Notes under the pieces: model-generated | Databases searched by the model: none | Seen by the model: the letters and a program-made list of their open reading frames with translations, nothing else | Told to the model about the DNA's origin: nothing | Virus record (IMG/VR): IMGVR_UViG_3300043420_001594 | Location: 1-53,592 of that record | From: a virus | Length of the DNA: 53,592 nt | Reading direction: 5' to 3' (one strand) | Shown here: one piece after another, positions 32,322 to 41,067 of the stretch | How positions within the stretch are numbered: position 1 is the first letter of the stretch | How the letters are laid out: the number at the start of each line of letters is the position of its first letter | Translations under genes and position numbers: made by a program

Positions 32322-33440
32322 ATGCGGATCGAGCTTGCTACAGTTCAGGCCGTGAACGTGCGGGACTACACGGTCGACGTGTTGACCGAGCAGAATAGCC
32401 ATCCGTTGATCGGAGTCCCCCTCCTGACCCCGCTCAACCATCCGGACCACATGGGAGGGATCAACTTCCTCCCAGAAGTCGGGTCCAGCTGCTACATCTG
32501 TTTCCCGGACGACGGAACCTACTTTGTTCTGGGGTTCTTCATCAAGGCCGGTGTGGTGGATCCGCTGGTCAGCCCTGGCCCCAATTTCACGGCAAAACGC
32601 GAACCTCTGGAGCCGGGCGACATCTGCATGGCCACGGTGGACGGGAATCAGGTTGTGCTGCGGAGAGGTGGGCTGGTTCAGATCGGCTCCAACGGGCTCT
32701 GTCAACGGCTCTACATCCCGGGCCGCAACATCATCCGCGACTACTTCCAGCGATACCACGCCATCAGTCCGATCGGAGAGATCGACTGGGGTCACGCGCA
32801 ACTCGTCAAAGAAGAGAACCTGGCGGACGGCAACACGTCCGTGGCGGTCCGCTACAATATCCGCCGGATCCTCCAGGAGGACGTGTCGACCAAACCCTAC
32901 ACGCTGGAGATTCGTTTCGGGGTGCTGACAGAGAAGAATCTGGACAGTGATACGGACGAGAAGAACCACCTGTTCGCTAACCCCGGATTCAAGGCGCAGG
33001 AAGGTACCGGAGTATCGAATAGTGCGGAAGGAACTCTCAGCTTCACGATCTTCGACCACAACGACAACGCCAACAAAGTGGTGTACGCGTTCCAGTTGAG
33101 TCGGCAAGGCGACATGTTTCTGATGTCGGACGGACACGTCCACATGGAGGTAGCGCAGACGCTGTACGTGTACGCAGGGGATCACATCACGATCGAAACT
33201 GCGAATAACAAGAATATCGTCCTTAAGGTAGGGGGAGGTGGAAAACTCTACCTGGGTAGTGGGTCTGCCTCCGAAGACGCGATATTAGGGAACCAACTAC
33301 GCACCCAGTTAAACGCGCTTATCGATACGTTCAATAGCCACACCCACGGAACTGGCGTTGGGCCCAGCGGTGTTCCCGCCCCGCAGGCTTCCAGCATCAC
33401 TACCGCCGTCCTATCCACGCACGTCAAGGTAGCGGGGTAG
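32322..33440 (+). CDS. Baseplate spike protein, gpV/gp5-like, 372 aa
   Basis: The ATG at 32322 has GGGAG 5 bases upstream, 10 bases after the RNA polymerase stop. The N-terminal OB-like region (VQAVNVRDYTVDVLTEQNSH, GSSCYICFPDDGTYFVLGFF) and the C-terminal part (NALIDTFNSHTHGTGVGPSG, then LSTHVKVAG) fit phage baseplate assembly/spike proteins, where trimers form the membrane-piercing tip. The middle (about 120-250) is extra and beta-rich. The segment VHMEVAQTLYVYAGDHITIE looks like a spike beta-helix. This implies a contractile-type tail. Confidence 0.8.
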   Translation: MRIELATVQAVNVRDYTVDVLTEQNSHPLIGVPLLTPLNHPDHMGGINFLPEVGSSCYICFPDDGTYFVLGFFIKAGVVDPLVSPGPNFTAKREPLEPGDICMATVDGNQVVLRRGGLVQIGSNGLCQRLYIPGRNIIRDYFQRYHAISPIGEIDWGHAQLVKEENLADGNTSVAVRYNIRRILQEDVSTKPYTLEIRFGVLTEKNLDSDTDEKNHLFANPGFKAQEGTGVSNSAEGTLSFTIFDHNDNANKVVYAFQLSRQGDMFLMSDGHVHMEVAQTLYVYAGDHITIETANNKNIVLKVGGGGKLYLGSGSASEDAILGNQLRTQLNALIDTFNSHTHGTGVGPSGVPAPQASSITTAVLSTHVKVAG

Positions 33441-33444
33441 CTGA

Positions 33445-33906
33445 ATGCCGTTGTCACAGCCTAAACTCAAAGACTCCCTACGGATCATCCTAGATAAGGA
33501 CTACCTGGGATTTTCTGGATTCCCGACCACTTCTGCGGAAGTTGGATTGGCGTGGGGAGAAGCGTTGAACAAATACTTTGAGGACATCGCGGTCCCCGCC
33601 GGTATAACGGGCGAGCGTCTAGCCGCCGCTAAATCGGCTTTCGCCGTCATATTCGTTCCCACGTTCGCTGCACCGACCGCGCTCGCACTATTCTCGACCG
33701 CCATGACCGCCTACGCGGCCACACTAGTTGCCGTCCCGGCACCAATTCCTGGGGCTCTGCCCCCTCCTGCCCCGCTGACGTTGAACCCCCTACCCAATAC
33801 AACTAGCGCAGAGGTGGCGGCCAACACAATCGCAACCGCGGTAGACGTCTGGGCTAGGACAGGAACACTTACCTTACCCCCGGCAGCCCCGGTACCTTGG
33901 TCATGA
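33445..33906 (+). CDS. Tail-type Ala/Pro-rich protein, 153 aa
   Basis: The ATG at 33445 follows the spike gene by 4 bases. The N-terminus LSQPKLKDSLRIILDKDYLG and the helix AEVGLAWGEALNKYFEDIA resemble small phage proteins encoded next to spike genes. The middle has long Ala/Val/Phe stretches and a Pro-rich linker (VAVPAPIPGALPPPAPLTL). The C-terminal helix contains AANTIATAVDVWARTGT. No catalytic motif. Probable baseplate or tail-completion protein by position. Confidence 0.6.
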   Translation: MPLSQPKLKDSLRIILDKDYLGFSGFPTTSAEVGLAWGEALNKYFEDIAVPAGITGERLAAAKSAFAVIFVPTFAAPTALALFSTAMTAYAATLVAVPAPIPGALPPPAPLTLNPLPNTTSAEVAANTIATAVDVWARTGTLTLPPAAPVPWS

Positions 33907-33987
33907 GGTCCTGCTTCTCCGTACCAGGCCTAGCTGTTAGCATGTGCTAAGTTGACCGCGTGCTCGCGAACATTACGAGGTAATACG
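33907..33987. promoter_or_regulatory. Late intergenic region with inverted repeat
   Basis: This 81-base gap contains TTAGCATGTGCTAA (33937-33950), an inverted repeat with 6-base arms. A TTGACC follows, then dispersed 13-mer site L overlapping the next ribosome site. A promoter is possible, but no good minus-10 was seen. Confidence 0.45.
33972..33984 (+). repeat. Dispersed 13-mer site L
   Basis: ATTACGAGGTAAT, a perfect 5-bp inverted repeat. Its GAGG is the ribosome-binding site of the gene starting at 33988, so a protein bound here, or an RNA fold, could block translation. Confidence 0.6.
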
Positions 33988-35955
33988 ATGCAGCTCACCC
34001 GCAAGATTGAAGGCCCCAAATTTGAGAAGGTGGCGGCCAAGTTCCTATTGAGCGAAAACCCAACGACTTACGCGAGTGAGCTGCTGGCCCACCTGTACAA
34101 GCAGCACCCCTACTTGGGCCAACACCAGGTCAACCTCTCGATTGAGGGCCAGGACGACAGTCTCGGCTACATGTACGGCATCTTCACCGTCAAGGCGGCG
34201 GATGAGGCGGCCGCCGCTGCACCCGTGATGGGTATGACCTCCGGCATGGCGCCACAGTCAGCCAAGCCCACCCTGAGGATCCCGGTGGTGGTGGACAACA
34301 AGAAGGTTCATTCCTTCGACGTCTTCATCACGCCGGAGGGCGCGTTCATGCCGCTCAGCGAGACCCGCGTGGCGGCCGCGTTGTTCGAAGCCAGCCCGTA
34401 CGGAAAGGCCCCGTTCTCCGAGCAAAAGTTGGTCGCCGATGACCAGAAGCAGGACTACCGTACTGACGCGGGTCCTGGTACTGAGATGGGCCGCGCCTTC
34501 TACATGAGCAAGATGTCGTCGGTTCTTCCGAGCGTGCTGAAAAAGCTGGCCTCCCACATCGACCGAGACGCTGCTCAGGCCTACCTGGACAAGTTGTCTC
34601 AGGACCACGCCCTCGTGTCGGCCATCAAGCTGAACCCGCAGTTTGCGGACGCGATCCTCGAACTAGACCAAGCCTCCATGCAGAAGACCGCTTCAGCGGA
34701 AGACCTGGATGTCGATGTGGACGTCGCCGTCTACAGCAAGGCCCCGGGCGGTTACGACGTCCTGTGTGGATCGTTTGATGGCAGCACCCACCACGTCAAG
34801 CTCAGCAACGCACAGGCTGAGCAGCTACCGGTGGACTTTCGTCAGGCTGTCGTTGAGCACGGCGTCGCCATGGTGGTGAGCCGGCAGCACGCCCCGCTGG
34901 AACCGGTCGAGAAGACCGCCTCTTTGCGTGACGTCGAGGAGACCGGCATCTACTCGGTCATGAACAAGGCTGGGTCGGCTCAGCGTGCCGTTGTGATCCG
35001 CGAGGTCATGCGTCTCAACGGAGATGACGCCACCAGCCTGTTGGTCATCGGACCTGCCGGGACTTCCTTGCAGGAGAAGGTGGCGGGCGTGCGGTGCGGT
35101 GACCTGGACGTATCGGCAATCAAGGGATCGGAACCGTACGGTGAGGGCGTGTTCGTGACCCCCAAGGGAGTGATTGAACCCGTCAAAATCGCCAGCACCA
35201 TTACGCAACGTGGTGAGGTGACGTACCTGTACGAGCATCCTTTTTACGGAAAGGGTCAGCTGAAGCTGGCAAACGTCAAGCGTCCCGTCCACATCAGCGG
35301 ATCGGACTTCCTGTTCCCCAAGGACGCCAAGTTCGTTCCCACTAACCCGGGTCTGGGTTACGCGCACGACACCACCACGGTCGACAAGGTGGCGAGCCGT
35401 CGCGACCTCATCAACAAGGTTCAGCTCCTATCGGACGGCTCAGAATTCACGTTCCGGGGCAGCCCGCTGGGCGACCACAAGATCGAGAACGTCAAAGAGG
35501 CGCAGGCGCTCCTGACTCTGGGCTTGCTCGGGGACTCCCCGGTGTCGGCGCTCGACAAGATCGCCAAGGCCAAGAAGAGCGGGGAAGTGACGTTTGTGGC
35601 GAGCCGCCAGTACGGCAAGGCCGACAAAGTCAAGAAGGCGGCGGCGCAACCAATTGACGTGAGCAACATTCGCGTAGATCTTACCAAGGAAGCGGCAGCC
35701 TTGTCGGGTTCCGACACGGTGGATTCGGTCCTGTCGCTCAACTTCATTAACCCGGAGAACATCCAGGGTTACATCGACTGCCTGCCCGATTACGAGACTG
35801 CGGTGCGCAAGCTAGCTGAGTTGCTGATCGGTGTCCGGCTTGGTCTGTCGGACGTTCCGGAGTCAGCCGTGTCGTCGGCCCTTCAGGGCATGGAACGCGC
35901 GATCATCGGCCTGAAGAAACTGCAGATCAGGGTGGGGCTGGAGAGCCGTGCGTGA
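33988..35955 (+). CDS. Large late structural protein with KTAS tags, 655 aa
   Basis: The ATG at 33988 has GAGG 8 bases upstream. An Ala-rich region and many beta strands follow a helical N-terminus (FEKVAAKFLLSE, YASELLAHLYKQH). Tags MQKTASAEDLD (K233) and VEKTASLRDVE (about 308) appear, as in other late proteins, along with TKEAAALSG near the end. It is followed by several small late genes. No homologous fold was recognised. Size and position suggest a major virion or tail/baseplate component, possibly proteolytically processed. Confidence 0.65.
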   Translation: MQLTRKIEGPKFEKVAAKFLLSENPTTYASELLAHLYKQHPYLGQHQVNLSIEGQDDSLGYMYGIFTVKAADEAAAAAPVMGMTSGMAPQSAKPTLRIPVVVDNKKVHSFDVFITPEGAFMPLSETRVAAALFEASPYGKAPFSEQKLVADDQKQDYRTDAGPGTEMGRAFYMSKMSSVLPSVLKKLASHIDRDAAQAYLDKLSQDHALVSAIKLNPQFADAILELDQASMQKTASAEDLDVDVDVAVYSKAPGGYDVLCGSFDGSTHHVKLSNAQAEQLPVDFRQAVVEHGVAMVVSRQHAPLEPVEKTASLRDVEETGIYSVMNKAGSAQRAVVIREVMRLNGDDATSLLVIGPAGTSLQEKVAGVRCGDLDVSAIKGSEPYGEGVFVTPKGVIEPVKIASTITQRGEVTYLYEHPFYGKGQLKLANVKRPVHISGSDFLFPKDAKFVPTNPGLGYAHDTTTVDKVASRRDLINKVQLLSDGSEFTFRGSPLGDHKIENVKEAQALLTLGLLGDSPVSALDKIAKAKKSGEVTFVASRQYGKADKVKKAAAQPIDVSNIRVDLTKEAAALSGSDTVDSVLSLNFINPENIQGYIDCLPDYETAVRKLAELLIGVRLGLSDVPESAVSSALQGMERAIIGLKKLQIRVGLESRA

Positions 35956-36749
35956 ACCACCAGCCGCATGAATACTGGCTCAAGTACATGCTCCTATTCT
36001 CCGGAGCCACGCTTGACCAGATCGTACAGGCGGCTCGTCTTTATCAGATGGTTCCCCCTACCCTCGAGTATCTGAGGGCTCTGAGGGGCCAGCTCAACGG
36101 GACGAAGCCGTCTCCATTCCGCATGAACAGCGGCGCTACCCGTGCGTGGGTGCGCCGTCAGCGCATCATGTCGATGGCGAACAATGATCCTGCGGCCACG
36201 GAGGCGAGGGAGCTATTATCGGATAATAAGCTACGCCCAATCCTAGAGACCCTCTTGATGACGGACATCGACCTCAACAAGGTGGTGGCGCACGTCCACA
36301 CCATGACGGGGCGTGCGGTGTCCAAAGAAGTGGTAGACCGGTTCAGACACTATTTCTGGAACCGCGACATCATGTCGTTGGCGGACTGGATGGCGTACCT
36401 GGAGGACCATCCAAATGGCCGCGACCTACTGTCCTGCAGAAAGCAGGGCGAAGAGTTTGCGCTGTGGAAACTGGGTCACAGGGTTGAGTTGTCCAAGCAA
36501 GAGATCCTGCAGACCATCATGCACGAGTCCGCCATGCGGTTCGTAGAGCTGAACAGCTACAGCAACGGCATGAAGACCGCGATGGCGGCTAAGTTCTGGG
36601 CGGACAACGTGTTCAAGTCAGTGCAGGCCTTGGACCAGACGGGCGACTCCGTCAAACAGGTGGTCGACAACCTCCGAGAGGTCGCCATTAAGCTGGGTCG
36701 TCGAGAAATATCCAGCGTCGAAAAGGTCAGGAAACTTCCAAAGGAGTAG
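35952..36749 (+). CDS. Helical late protein, 265 aa
   Basis: A GTG start at 35952 overlaps the previous stop (GTGA). It is almost all helical with many Trp, Met and His (EYWLKYMLLFSG, WVRRQRIMSMANN, YFWNRDIMSLADWMAYLED, KFWADNVFKSVQALDQ). Dispersed 13-mer site M lies inside. No motif was recognised. It is followed after 2 bases by the next gene; all genes to 41.5 kb run on the same strand. Confidence 0.6.
   Translation: MNHQPHEYWLKYMLLFSGATLDQIVQAARLYQMVPPTLEYLRALRGQLNGTKPSPFRMNSGATRAWVRRQRIMSMANNDPAATEARELLSDNKLRPILETLLMTDIDLNKVVAHVHTMTGRAVSKEVVDRFRHYFWNRDIMSLADWMAYLEDHPNGRDLLSCRKQGEEFALWKLGHRVELSKQEILQTIMHESAMRFVELNSYSNGMKTAMAAKFWADNVFKSVQALDQTGDSVKQVVDNLREVAIKLGRREISSVEKVRKLPKE
36215..36227 (+). 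repeat. Dispersed 13-mer site M
   Basis: ATTATCGGATAAT, extended to 6-base arms (TATTAT/ATAATA) around CGG, inside the 265-aa gene. Confidence 0.55.
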
Positions 36750-36751
36750 CC

Positions 36752-37117
36752 GTGGACGAGGCCTTGATGCAGATGTTCGAGGGCGTGGTGCAGGACTTCC
36801 GTTCAGGCGGAATTGTGGTCCAGCCTCCCGCGCAGTTTGTGGAGTCGGCCAACAAGATCCCGGGCGTGCGGGCTGAGTACCACGTCGGACCCGTGAAGGT
36901 GCAGTTTCATTTCTGGGGAGACCCAGACTTTCCGGTGAACCTGGAGGCTGGGATCAGGTCAGCCCTACGAGCCTTCCCGTCAGATTCTGTGGTGGTTGAG
37001 TACGTCCCAGAGGTCGAGAGCTGGTACACTCACGTGAACGAGCCGCCGCTCGGCACGAGCCCCGAGTTGGCCGAGCAGCTGATCAAGAAGATCTCGGGAG
37101 CCCTCCAGGATGGCTGA
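36752..37117 (+). CDS. Hypothetical protein, 121 aa
   Basis: A GTG start at 36752 has AAGGAG 5 bases upstream. The N-terminal helix (DEALMQMFEGVVQDFRSG) is followed by alternating strands (VRAEYHVGPVKVQFHFWG, SVVVEYVPEVESWYTHV) and a C-terminal helix (ELAEQLIKKISGALQDG). The small alpha/beta fold is of unknown function. Ends inside the start of the next gene. Confidence 0.6.
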   Translation: MDEALMQMFEGVVQDFRSGGIVVQPPAQFVESANKIPGVRAEYHVGPVKVQFHFWGDPDFPVNLEAGIRSALRAFPSDSVVVEYVPEVESWYTHVNEPPLGTSPELAEQLIKKISGALQDG

Positions 37118-37916
37118 GAAGAAGACCCCGTATTGGAAGCAGGTGTTGGTGGCGGCACCAGCGTTCGGGGCCAAGACCCTTGTGTCAGACCTTCCAAAGG
37201 GTACGATCGAACACGTTGTGGAGTCCAGGGTCAGCGGATCCAAGCTCCCGCTCAGCACCCTGATCCGTCAGGGCGGTATTGGGCGTGGAGGTGGGCGCGC
37301 CCTAGGTGGTGCCCTCGGGATCCTGACGGCGCCCCTCTACCTAAAGGGCCTGCAGATGGCGGGCTCTAAGGACCGCAAGGAACGACTCAAAGGCTTGGGT
37401 CTCATCGCCGGAAGTGGTGGCGTAGCCGTCGGACAAAAAGGCCTCGTAGAAGGGTTTCGGGCAGGCAGAGCCGCCGGGATGGCCGTACCCGCTGCCTTGG
37501 CGCAGGGTGGTAAGATTGGTCTGTTCCGCGCGGGATACAAAACACCCCTCTCCCTCCTGATGGCCTCCAGTCTGGTCAAAAAGAAGAAAGATCAGTCTGC
37601 CGCCAGCAAGTACCTCAAGCCCGCACTCATGGGTGGCGCGCTGGGTGGTTTGGGCAGAGGGGCTGAGAGTCTGTTGACTCAGACGGGAGCCCGCACCCTC
37701 AAATCCGCGATTCCGGCTGCCGCTGGCGGCGCTGCGTCTGGTTTGCTGGGAGGTCTGGTGCTGGGCGGTGCGGTGGATCTGGCCACCCGCATGACGTCCA
37801 AGGGCAAGGAGAAGAAATCCTCCCATCCACTGGCCTCGGTCTTGGCGCACGTCCCAGAAGACATCAGGTCCGACGTAGAGCAGTGGGCGACCGACAAGCT
37901 CTCTGAGATGGAGTAG
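37110..37916 (+). CDS. Glycine-zipper membrane-active late protein, 268 aa
   Basis: The ATG at 37110 overlaps the previous gene's end. The chain has repeated Gly/Ala-rich hydrophobic stretches (GRGGGRALGGALGILTAP, GLIAGSGGVAVGQKG, GGALGGLGRGAESLL, AAAGGAASGLLGGLVLGG) separated by basic linkers. Such glycine-zipper segments can insert in membranes. Virion proteins of this kind are often injected to form a channel or protect DNA. The C-terminal 40 residues are hydrophilic and helical. The next gene is an SNF2-type ATPase. Confidence 0.65.
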   Translation: MAEKKTPYWKQVLVAAPAFGAKTLVSDLPKGTIEHVVESRVSGSKLPLSTLIRQGGIGRGGGRALGGALGILTAPLYLKGLQMAGSKDRKERLKGLGLIAGSGGVAVGQKGLVEGFRAGRAAGMAVPAALAQGGKIGLFRAGYKTPLSLLMASSLVKKKKDQSAASKYLKPALMGGALGGLGRGAESLLTQTGARTLKSAIPAAAGGAASGLLGGLVLGGAVDLATRMTSKGKEKKSSHPLASVLAHVPEDIRSDVEQWATDKLSEME

Positions 37917-37921
37917 AGCGG

Positions 37922-39721
37922 ATGAGTCTGCTGCGCTACATCATGAAGCATGCACAGGTGACGCCTTCGGCCGCCAAGCCGGAGGACAAGCCAGCTGTCG
38001 AGCGCGGCAATAACGTCCCCACCATGAAGCCCGACTTCAAGCCGATGGCCCATCAGGAGGCCGCGGTACAAAAATTATTCGATAATAAGGGGCGGCTGAT
38101 CCTAGCCCATCAGATGGGATCCGGTAAGACGCTGACCTCGATCTACGGGTTCGAGAAGATGCGCCAGTTCGGCAAGGCCAATAAGGCGATCGTCGTGGTG
38201 CCGGCGGGTCTCCGGGAAAACTTCGCAAGAAGCGGTGTGGAAAAGGCGACCAACTCTTCGTTTCAGGTTATCGGATCGTCCGAAGAAAAGAACCGGATGA
38301 GCAACTATGTTCGTCCGGACGAGGTCGACCCCAACAAAACCTACACGATCGTCTCGTACGACCAGATGAGACGCGACCCCGTAGGTCTGATGCAGCGAAC
38401 TGGTGCCGACACCATCATTGCGGACGAGTTCCACAAGACCCGCAACGACCGGTCTCAGGTGTACCGGTCGATGATGCAGGCCCGACAATACGCCACCAAC
38501 TTCATCGGAGTCACCGCATCCCTGATCAATAACCGCCCGGATGAAGTTGCCAAGCTCCTGAACTTATCAGAGGGAGGACCTCCAGTGTCTCCCCGAGACT
38601 TCATGAACCGGTACACCCGGACGGTCGGCACCGCGGAGGGGTTCGGGGGCAGCAAGAAGCGGGTCATCGGGATCAACAATCCTGAAGAATTCGCCATGAA
38701 GGTGGTGCCACGGGTCGACTACTTCGAAACCGGAGACATTCCTGGCGCTGCAATGCCCAGAAAGGACGTCAAGAATGTGTACGTCCCGATGTCTAAGGAG
38801 CAGTACCACCTGTACAGGCTGGCGCTCAATAAGCTGGGGCCCGTGCAAGAGTACATCACCCGGCGCGATCCCAACATCACGCTGAAGGACGCGGACAAAC
38901 TGTTTACCCAGTTGACGCAAGCACGGCAGATCAGCAACTCCATCGCCATGGGTCGCAAGGACGTGTCGGTAGACCAGGCGGCTGAAAGGACTCCGAAGGT
39001 CCGCAAGGTGCTGCAGGATACGGCCCAACACCTGCAGGACCGCCCCGACAACTCCGTGGTCCTGTACAGCAACCTGATCCGCGGTGGCGTGGACGTGCTC
39101 TCGGCTGGACTCAAGAAGGCCGGTATCCCGCATGCGCTCTTTATTGGCGCGGGTACTGAGTTGGGGGACGGAAAGGTCACCAACGTCAGTCGCTCGCAGG
39201 GAGTCGAAGACTTCAAAGCCGGTAAGGTCAAGGTGATCGTGTTGTCGGGCGCCGGCGCAGAGGGGCTGGATCTCAAAAACGCCACTGCCTTCTATTCGCT
39301 TGACGGTCACTTCAATCCTGAAAGGATCATGCAGGCAGAGGCACGGGCTCGGCGTCTGGGCGGGCAGGCCCACCGTCCTCCAGAACAGCGGGTTGTTGAC
39401 GTTCGCCGATATCAGTCGGTGGTCCCGGCGTCAGAGCAACCCGGTGTATTCGGAAAGATGCTGGGTAAGAAGACCCCACAAACCACTGACGAGTGGGCCT
39501 ACAACGTTGCTGGACGAAAGTTTCAGACAGCTCGCCAGTTCTATGACGTGATGCACAAGCCCACCAAGTACATTCGCAAAGAGTACTACACCAGGCGGGA
39601 CGGGACCCGAGCGATCCGCTACACCTACGCCCAGCAAGTTAGTCAGCCGAGAGGCCTATTTAGGAAGTTGTTCGGTCCAAAGGACACAGCCACCGCACCC
39701 GTTAAGCCGCTTGTTGGGTAA
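37922..39721 (+). CDS. SNF2-type SF2 ATPase in the late operon, 599 aa
   Basis: The ATG at 37922 lies 5 bases after the preceding gene. SF2 motifs are clear: HQMGSGKT (63-70), the DEFH box (168-171), GVTASL, then the second RecA domain with NSVVLYSNLIRGGVDVL and LSGAGAEGLDLKNAT, and the closing motif MQAEARARRLG. The DEFH replaces the usual DEAH. The N-terminus MSLLRYIMKHAQVTPS has the short amphipathic motif shared by several late proteins here. SNF2 enzymes translocate on duplex DNA without unwinding. Location among structural genes suggests virion packaging or a DNA-ejection or packaging role; this is inference. Confidence 0.85.
   Translation: MSLLRYIMKHAQVTPSAAKPEDKPAVERGNNVPTMKPDFKPMAHQEAAVQKLFDNKGRLILAHQMGSGKTLTSIYGFEKMRQFGKANKAIVVVPAGLRENFARSGVEKATNSSFQVIGSSEEKNRMSNYVRPDEVDPNKTYTIVSYDQMRRDPVGLMQRTGADTIIADEFHKTRNDRSQVYRSMMQARQYATNFIGVTASLINNRPDEVAKLLNLSEGGPPVSPRDFMNRYTRTVGTAEGFGGSKKRVIGINNPEEFAMKVVPRVDYFETGDIPGAAMPRKDVKNVYVPMSKEQYHLYRLALNKLGPVQEYITRRDPNITLKDADKLFTQLTQARQISNSIAMGRKDVSVDQAAERTPKVRKVLQDTAQHLQDRPDNSVVLYSNLIRGGVDVLSAGLKKAGIPHALFIGAGTELGDGKVTNVSRSQGVEDFKAGKVKVIVLSGAGAEGLDLKNATAFYSLDGHFNPERIMQAEARARRLGGQAHRPPEQRVVDVRRYQSVVPASEQPGVFGKMLGKKTPQTTDEWAYNVAGRKFQTARQFYDVMHKPTKYIRKEYYTRRDGTRAIRYTYAQQVSQPRGLFRKLFGPKDTATAPVKPLVG
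38074..38086 (+). repeat. Dispersed 13-mer site N
   Basis: ATTATTCGATAAT inside the SNF2-type ATPase gene. Confidence 0.5.
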
Positions 39722-39729
39722 GAGGCCAC

Positions 39730-39960
39730 ATGAACGCGTACCGTAGACAGAGAATCCTAAGCAAAGTGGCTTCCCGTCGCTCAAGACACGCGTACGAGAA
39801 ATCTGCCGGATTGGCCTCTATCGCCAAATTGAGCAACCAGGAGCTGGCCGCGTTGCTGCGAAAAGCCCTCAAAAACAAGCCAGCGATCGAGAATGCCCTG
39901 GGGCAAGCCCTGAACCGGTGGCCCAAGTACCATAACATGATCATTCAAGCTCTTTCCTGA
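39730..39960 (+). CDS. Basic small late protein, 76 aa
   Basis: The ATG at 39730 has AGAGG 6 bases upstream. It is strongly basic, with Arg/Lys clusters in the first 30 residues (MNAYRRQRILSKVASRRSRH) and a helical C-terminal part (NQELAALLRKALKNKP). The N-terminus ILSKVAS fits the short hydrophobic-K-x-A motif of other late proteins. A nucleic-acid or capsid-associated peptide is plausible. No family was recognised. Confidence 0.6.
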   Translation: MNAYRRQRILSKVASRRSRHAYEKSAGLASIAKLSNQELAALLRKALKNKPAIENALGQALNRWPKYHNMIIQALS

Positions 39961-39968
39961 GGTCGGTC

Positions 39969-40451
39969 GTGCCGTTCACTAGTGAGAAGCAACGCCGCTT
40001 TATGTTTGCCGAGCACCCCCGTATCGCCAAGCGCTGGGCCCACGAGAACCCAGAAGGCGACGAGGGCCTCCCCACCTACGCGCATGGGAAGACCACATCC
40101 CCTGACCTCAAGAAGCGCTGGGAAAGGTTGAAGGCTCGTCGTAGTATCGGTAAGCCTCAGGAGGGTGAAGAAATGAAGTACAGTGACAAGGGGGTGGCCG
40201 CCCCATCCAAGGGCCAGAAGTACGCGAAGAAGAAGATGGCTGGCCTGTCGGACCTGATCAAGAAGGCGCAGCCTTCTGGCCCCGTCAATGTCCGCGAAGC
40301 CAGCAATCCCAAGATGAGCTGCATGACCTGCAAGTACTTCACTCCCCTGTCGGGCAACCGCGCGGGCCCAGGTATGTGTGGTGTGGGGTCGAGGCCCGTC
40401 CCCGTCAAAGGCACGGATGTCAGCGATTCGTATGAGTCGAAGGTGGTGTGA
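39969..40451 (+). CDS. Late protein: basic N-domain plus Cys module, 160 aa
   Basis: A GTG start at 39969 has GAGG upstream. The N-terminal domain MPFTSEKQRRFMFAEHPRIA resembles a family of short phage/bacterial proteins that begin this way, followed by KRWAHENPEG. Near residue 69 there is an internal ATG with a strong ribosome site. Then comes GLSDLIKKAQ and a C-terminal Cys module: CMTCKYF, GMCG and the final DVSDSYES. The same Cys module, with its last Cys kept, is the core of the 71-aa protein encoded at 41322. Two products from one frame are possible. Confidence 0.6.
   Translation: MPFTSEKQRRFMFAEHPRIAKRWAHENPEGDEGLPTYAHGKTTSPDLKKRWERLKARRSIGKPQEGEEMKYSDKGVAAPSKGQKYAKKKMAGLSDLIKKAQPSGPVNVREASNPKMSCMTCKYFTPLSGNRAGPGMCGVGSRPVPVKGTDVSDSYESKVV
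40159..40175 (+). promoter_or_regulatory. Strong internal ribosome site and ATG
   Basis: AGGAGGG at 40159-40165 sits 7 bases before an in-frame ATG at 40173 inside the 160-aa gene. It would give a separate 92-aa product holding the LSDLIKKAQ motif and the Cys module. It is stronger than the start of the full-length frame. Confidence 0.55.
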
Positions 40452-40452
40452 C

Positions 40453-41049
40453 ATGATGGGAAACAAGGAAAAGGCCAAGCTCTTGGCCCGTTTCGCCAAG
40501 GTTAAGGAGGCCGACGGTATGATGCCCGAGGCCGAAGATGAGGGCGAGATGGAGAACGGCAGCGTTGGCGGAGACCCCGCCGGGATGCTGTGCCAGGTTC
40601 TCGGTATGCTGTTGGCGATGCGGCAGAACTATCACTCCAGCCACTGGCAAGTCAGCGGTCCCAACTTCTATGGCGACCACCTGATGTTCAGCAAACTGTA
40701 CGAGTCTGTTAGTGACGACATCGATACTCTCGGAGAGAGGCTGGTGGCCAAGTATGGAGCCGACAAGGTTGACGGCGCCAAATTGAGCCAGACGCAGGCC
40801 CAGATTCTCATGGATCTGGCCCAACAGGCGGACCCGGTTCAGCGCGGTATCTCTTCAGAGAAGGCGTACCAGGCTCTGGTCAAGAGCGTGTACGAGGCCC
40901 TGAAGGAGATGGGTGCGCTCTCGCTCGGCTTGGACGACTTCCTGATGGCGTCAGCCAACACGCACGAGACCAATGAGTACCTACTTGGTCAACGTGCCGG
41001 CGGTACTGGCGGCGGTGTCTCGATCACAATGCTGCGAAAGGCCATGTAG
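40453..41049 (+). CDS. Dps/ferritin-like protein, 198 aa
   Basis: The ATG at 40453 (or the adjacent 40456) follows GAAGGTGG. After a 45-residue charged N-terminus (MMGNKEKAKLLARFAKVKEA), residues 50-170 match the Dps four-helix core: LLAMRQNYHSSHWQVSGPNF, then GDHLMFSKLYESVSDDIDTL and GERLVAKYG. The conserved His, Trp, Asp and Glu positions of the ferroxidase-type helix pair are recognisable. Dps proteins store iron and bind DNA, protecting it from oxidation. A phage copy between virion genes may be packaged with the genome; the N-terminus shows the amphipathic tag shared by other late proteins. Confidence 0.75.
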   Translation: MMGNKEKAKLLARFAKVKEADGMMPEAEDEGEMENGSVGGDPAGMLCQVLGMLLAMRQNYHSSHWQVSGPNFYGDHLMFSKLYESVSDDIDTLGERLVAKYGADKVDGAKLSQTQAQILMDLAQQADPVQRGISSEKAYQALVKSVYEALKEMGALSLGLDDFLMASANTHETNEYLLGQRAGGTGGGVSITMLRKAM

Positions 41050-41067
41050 CCTGAATACGGGGTATCC

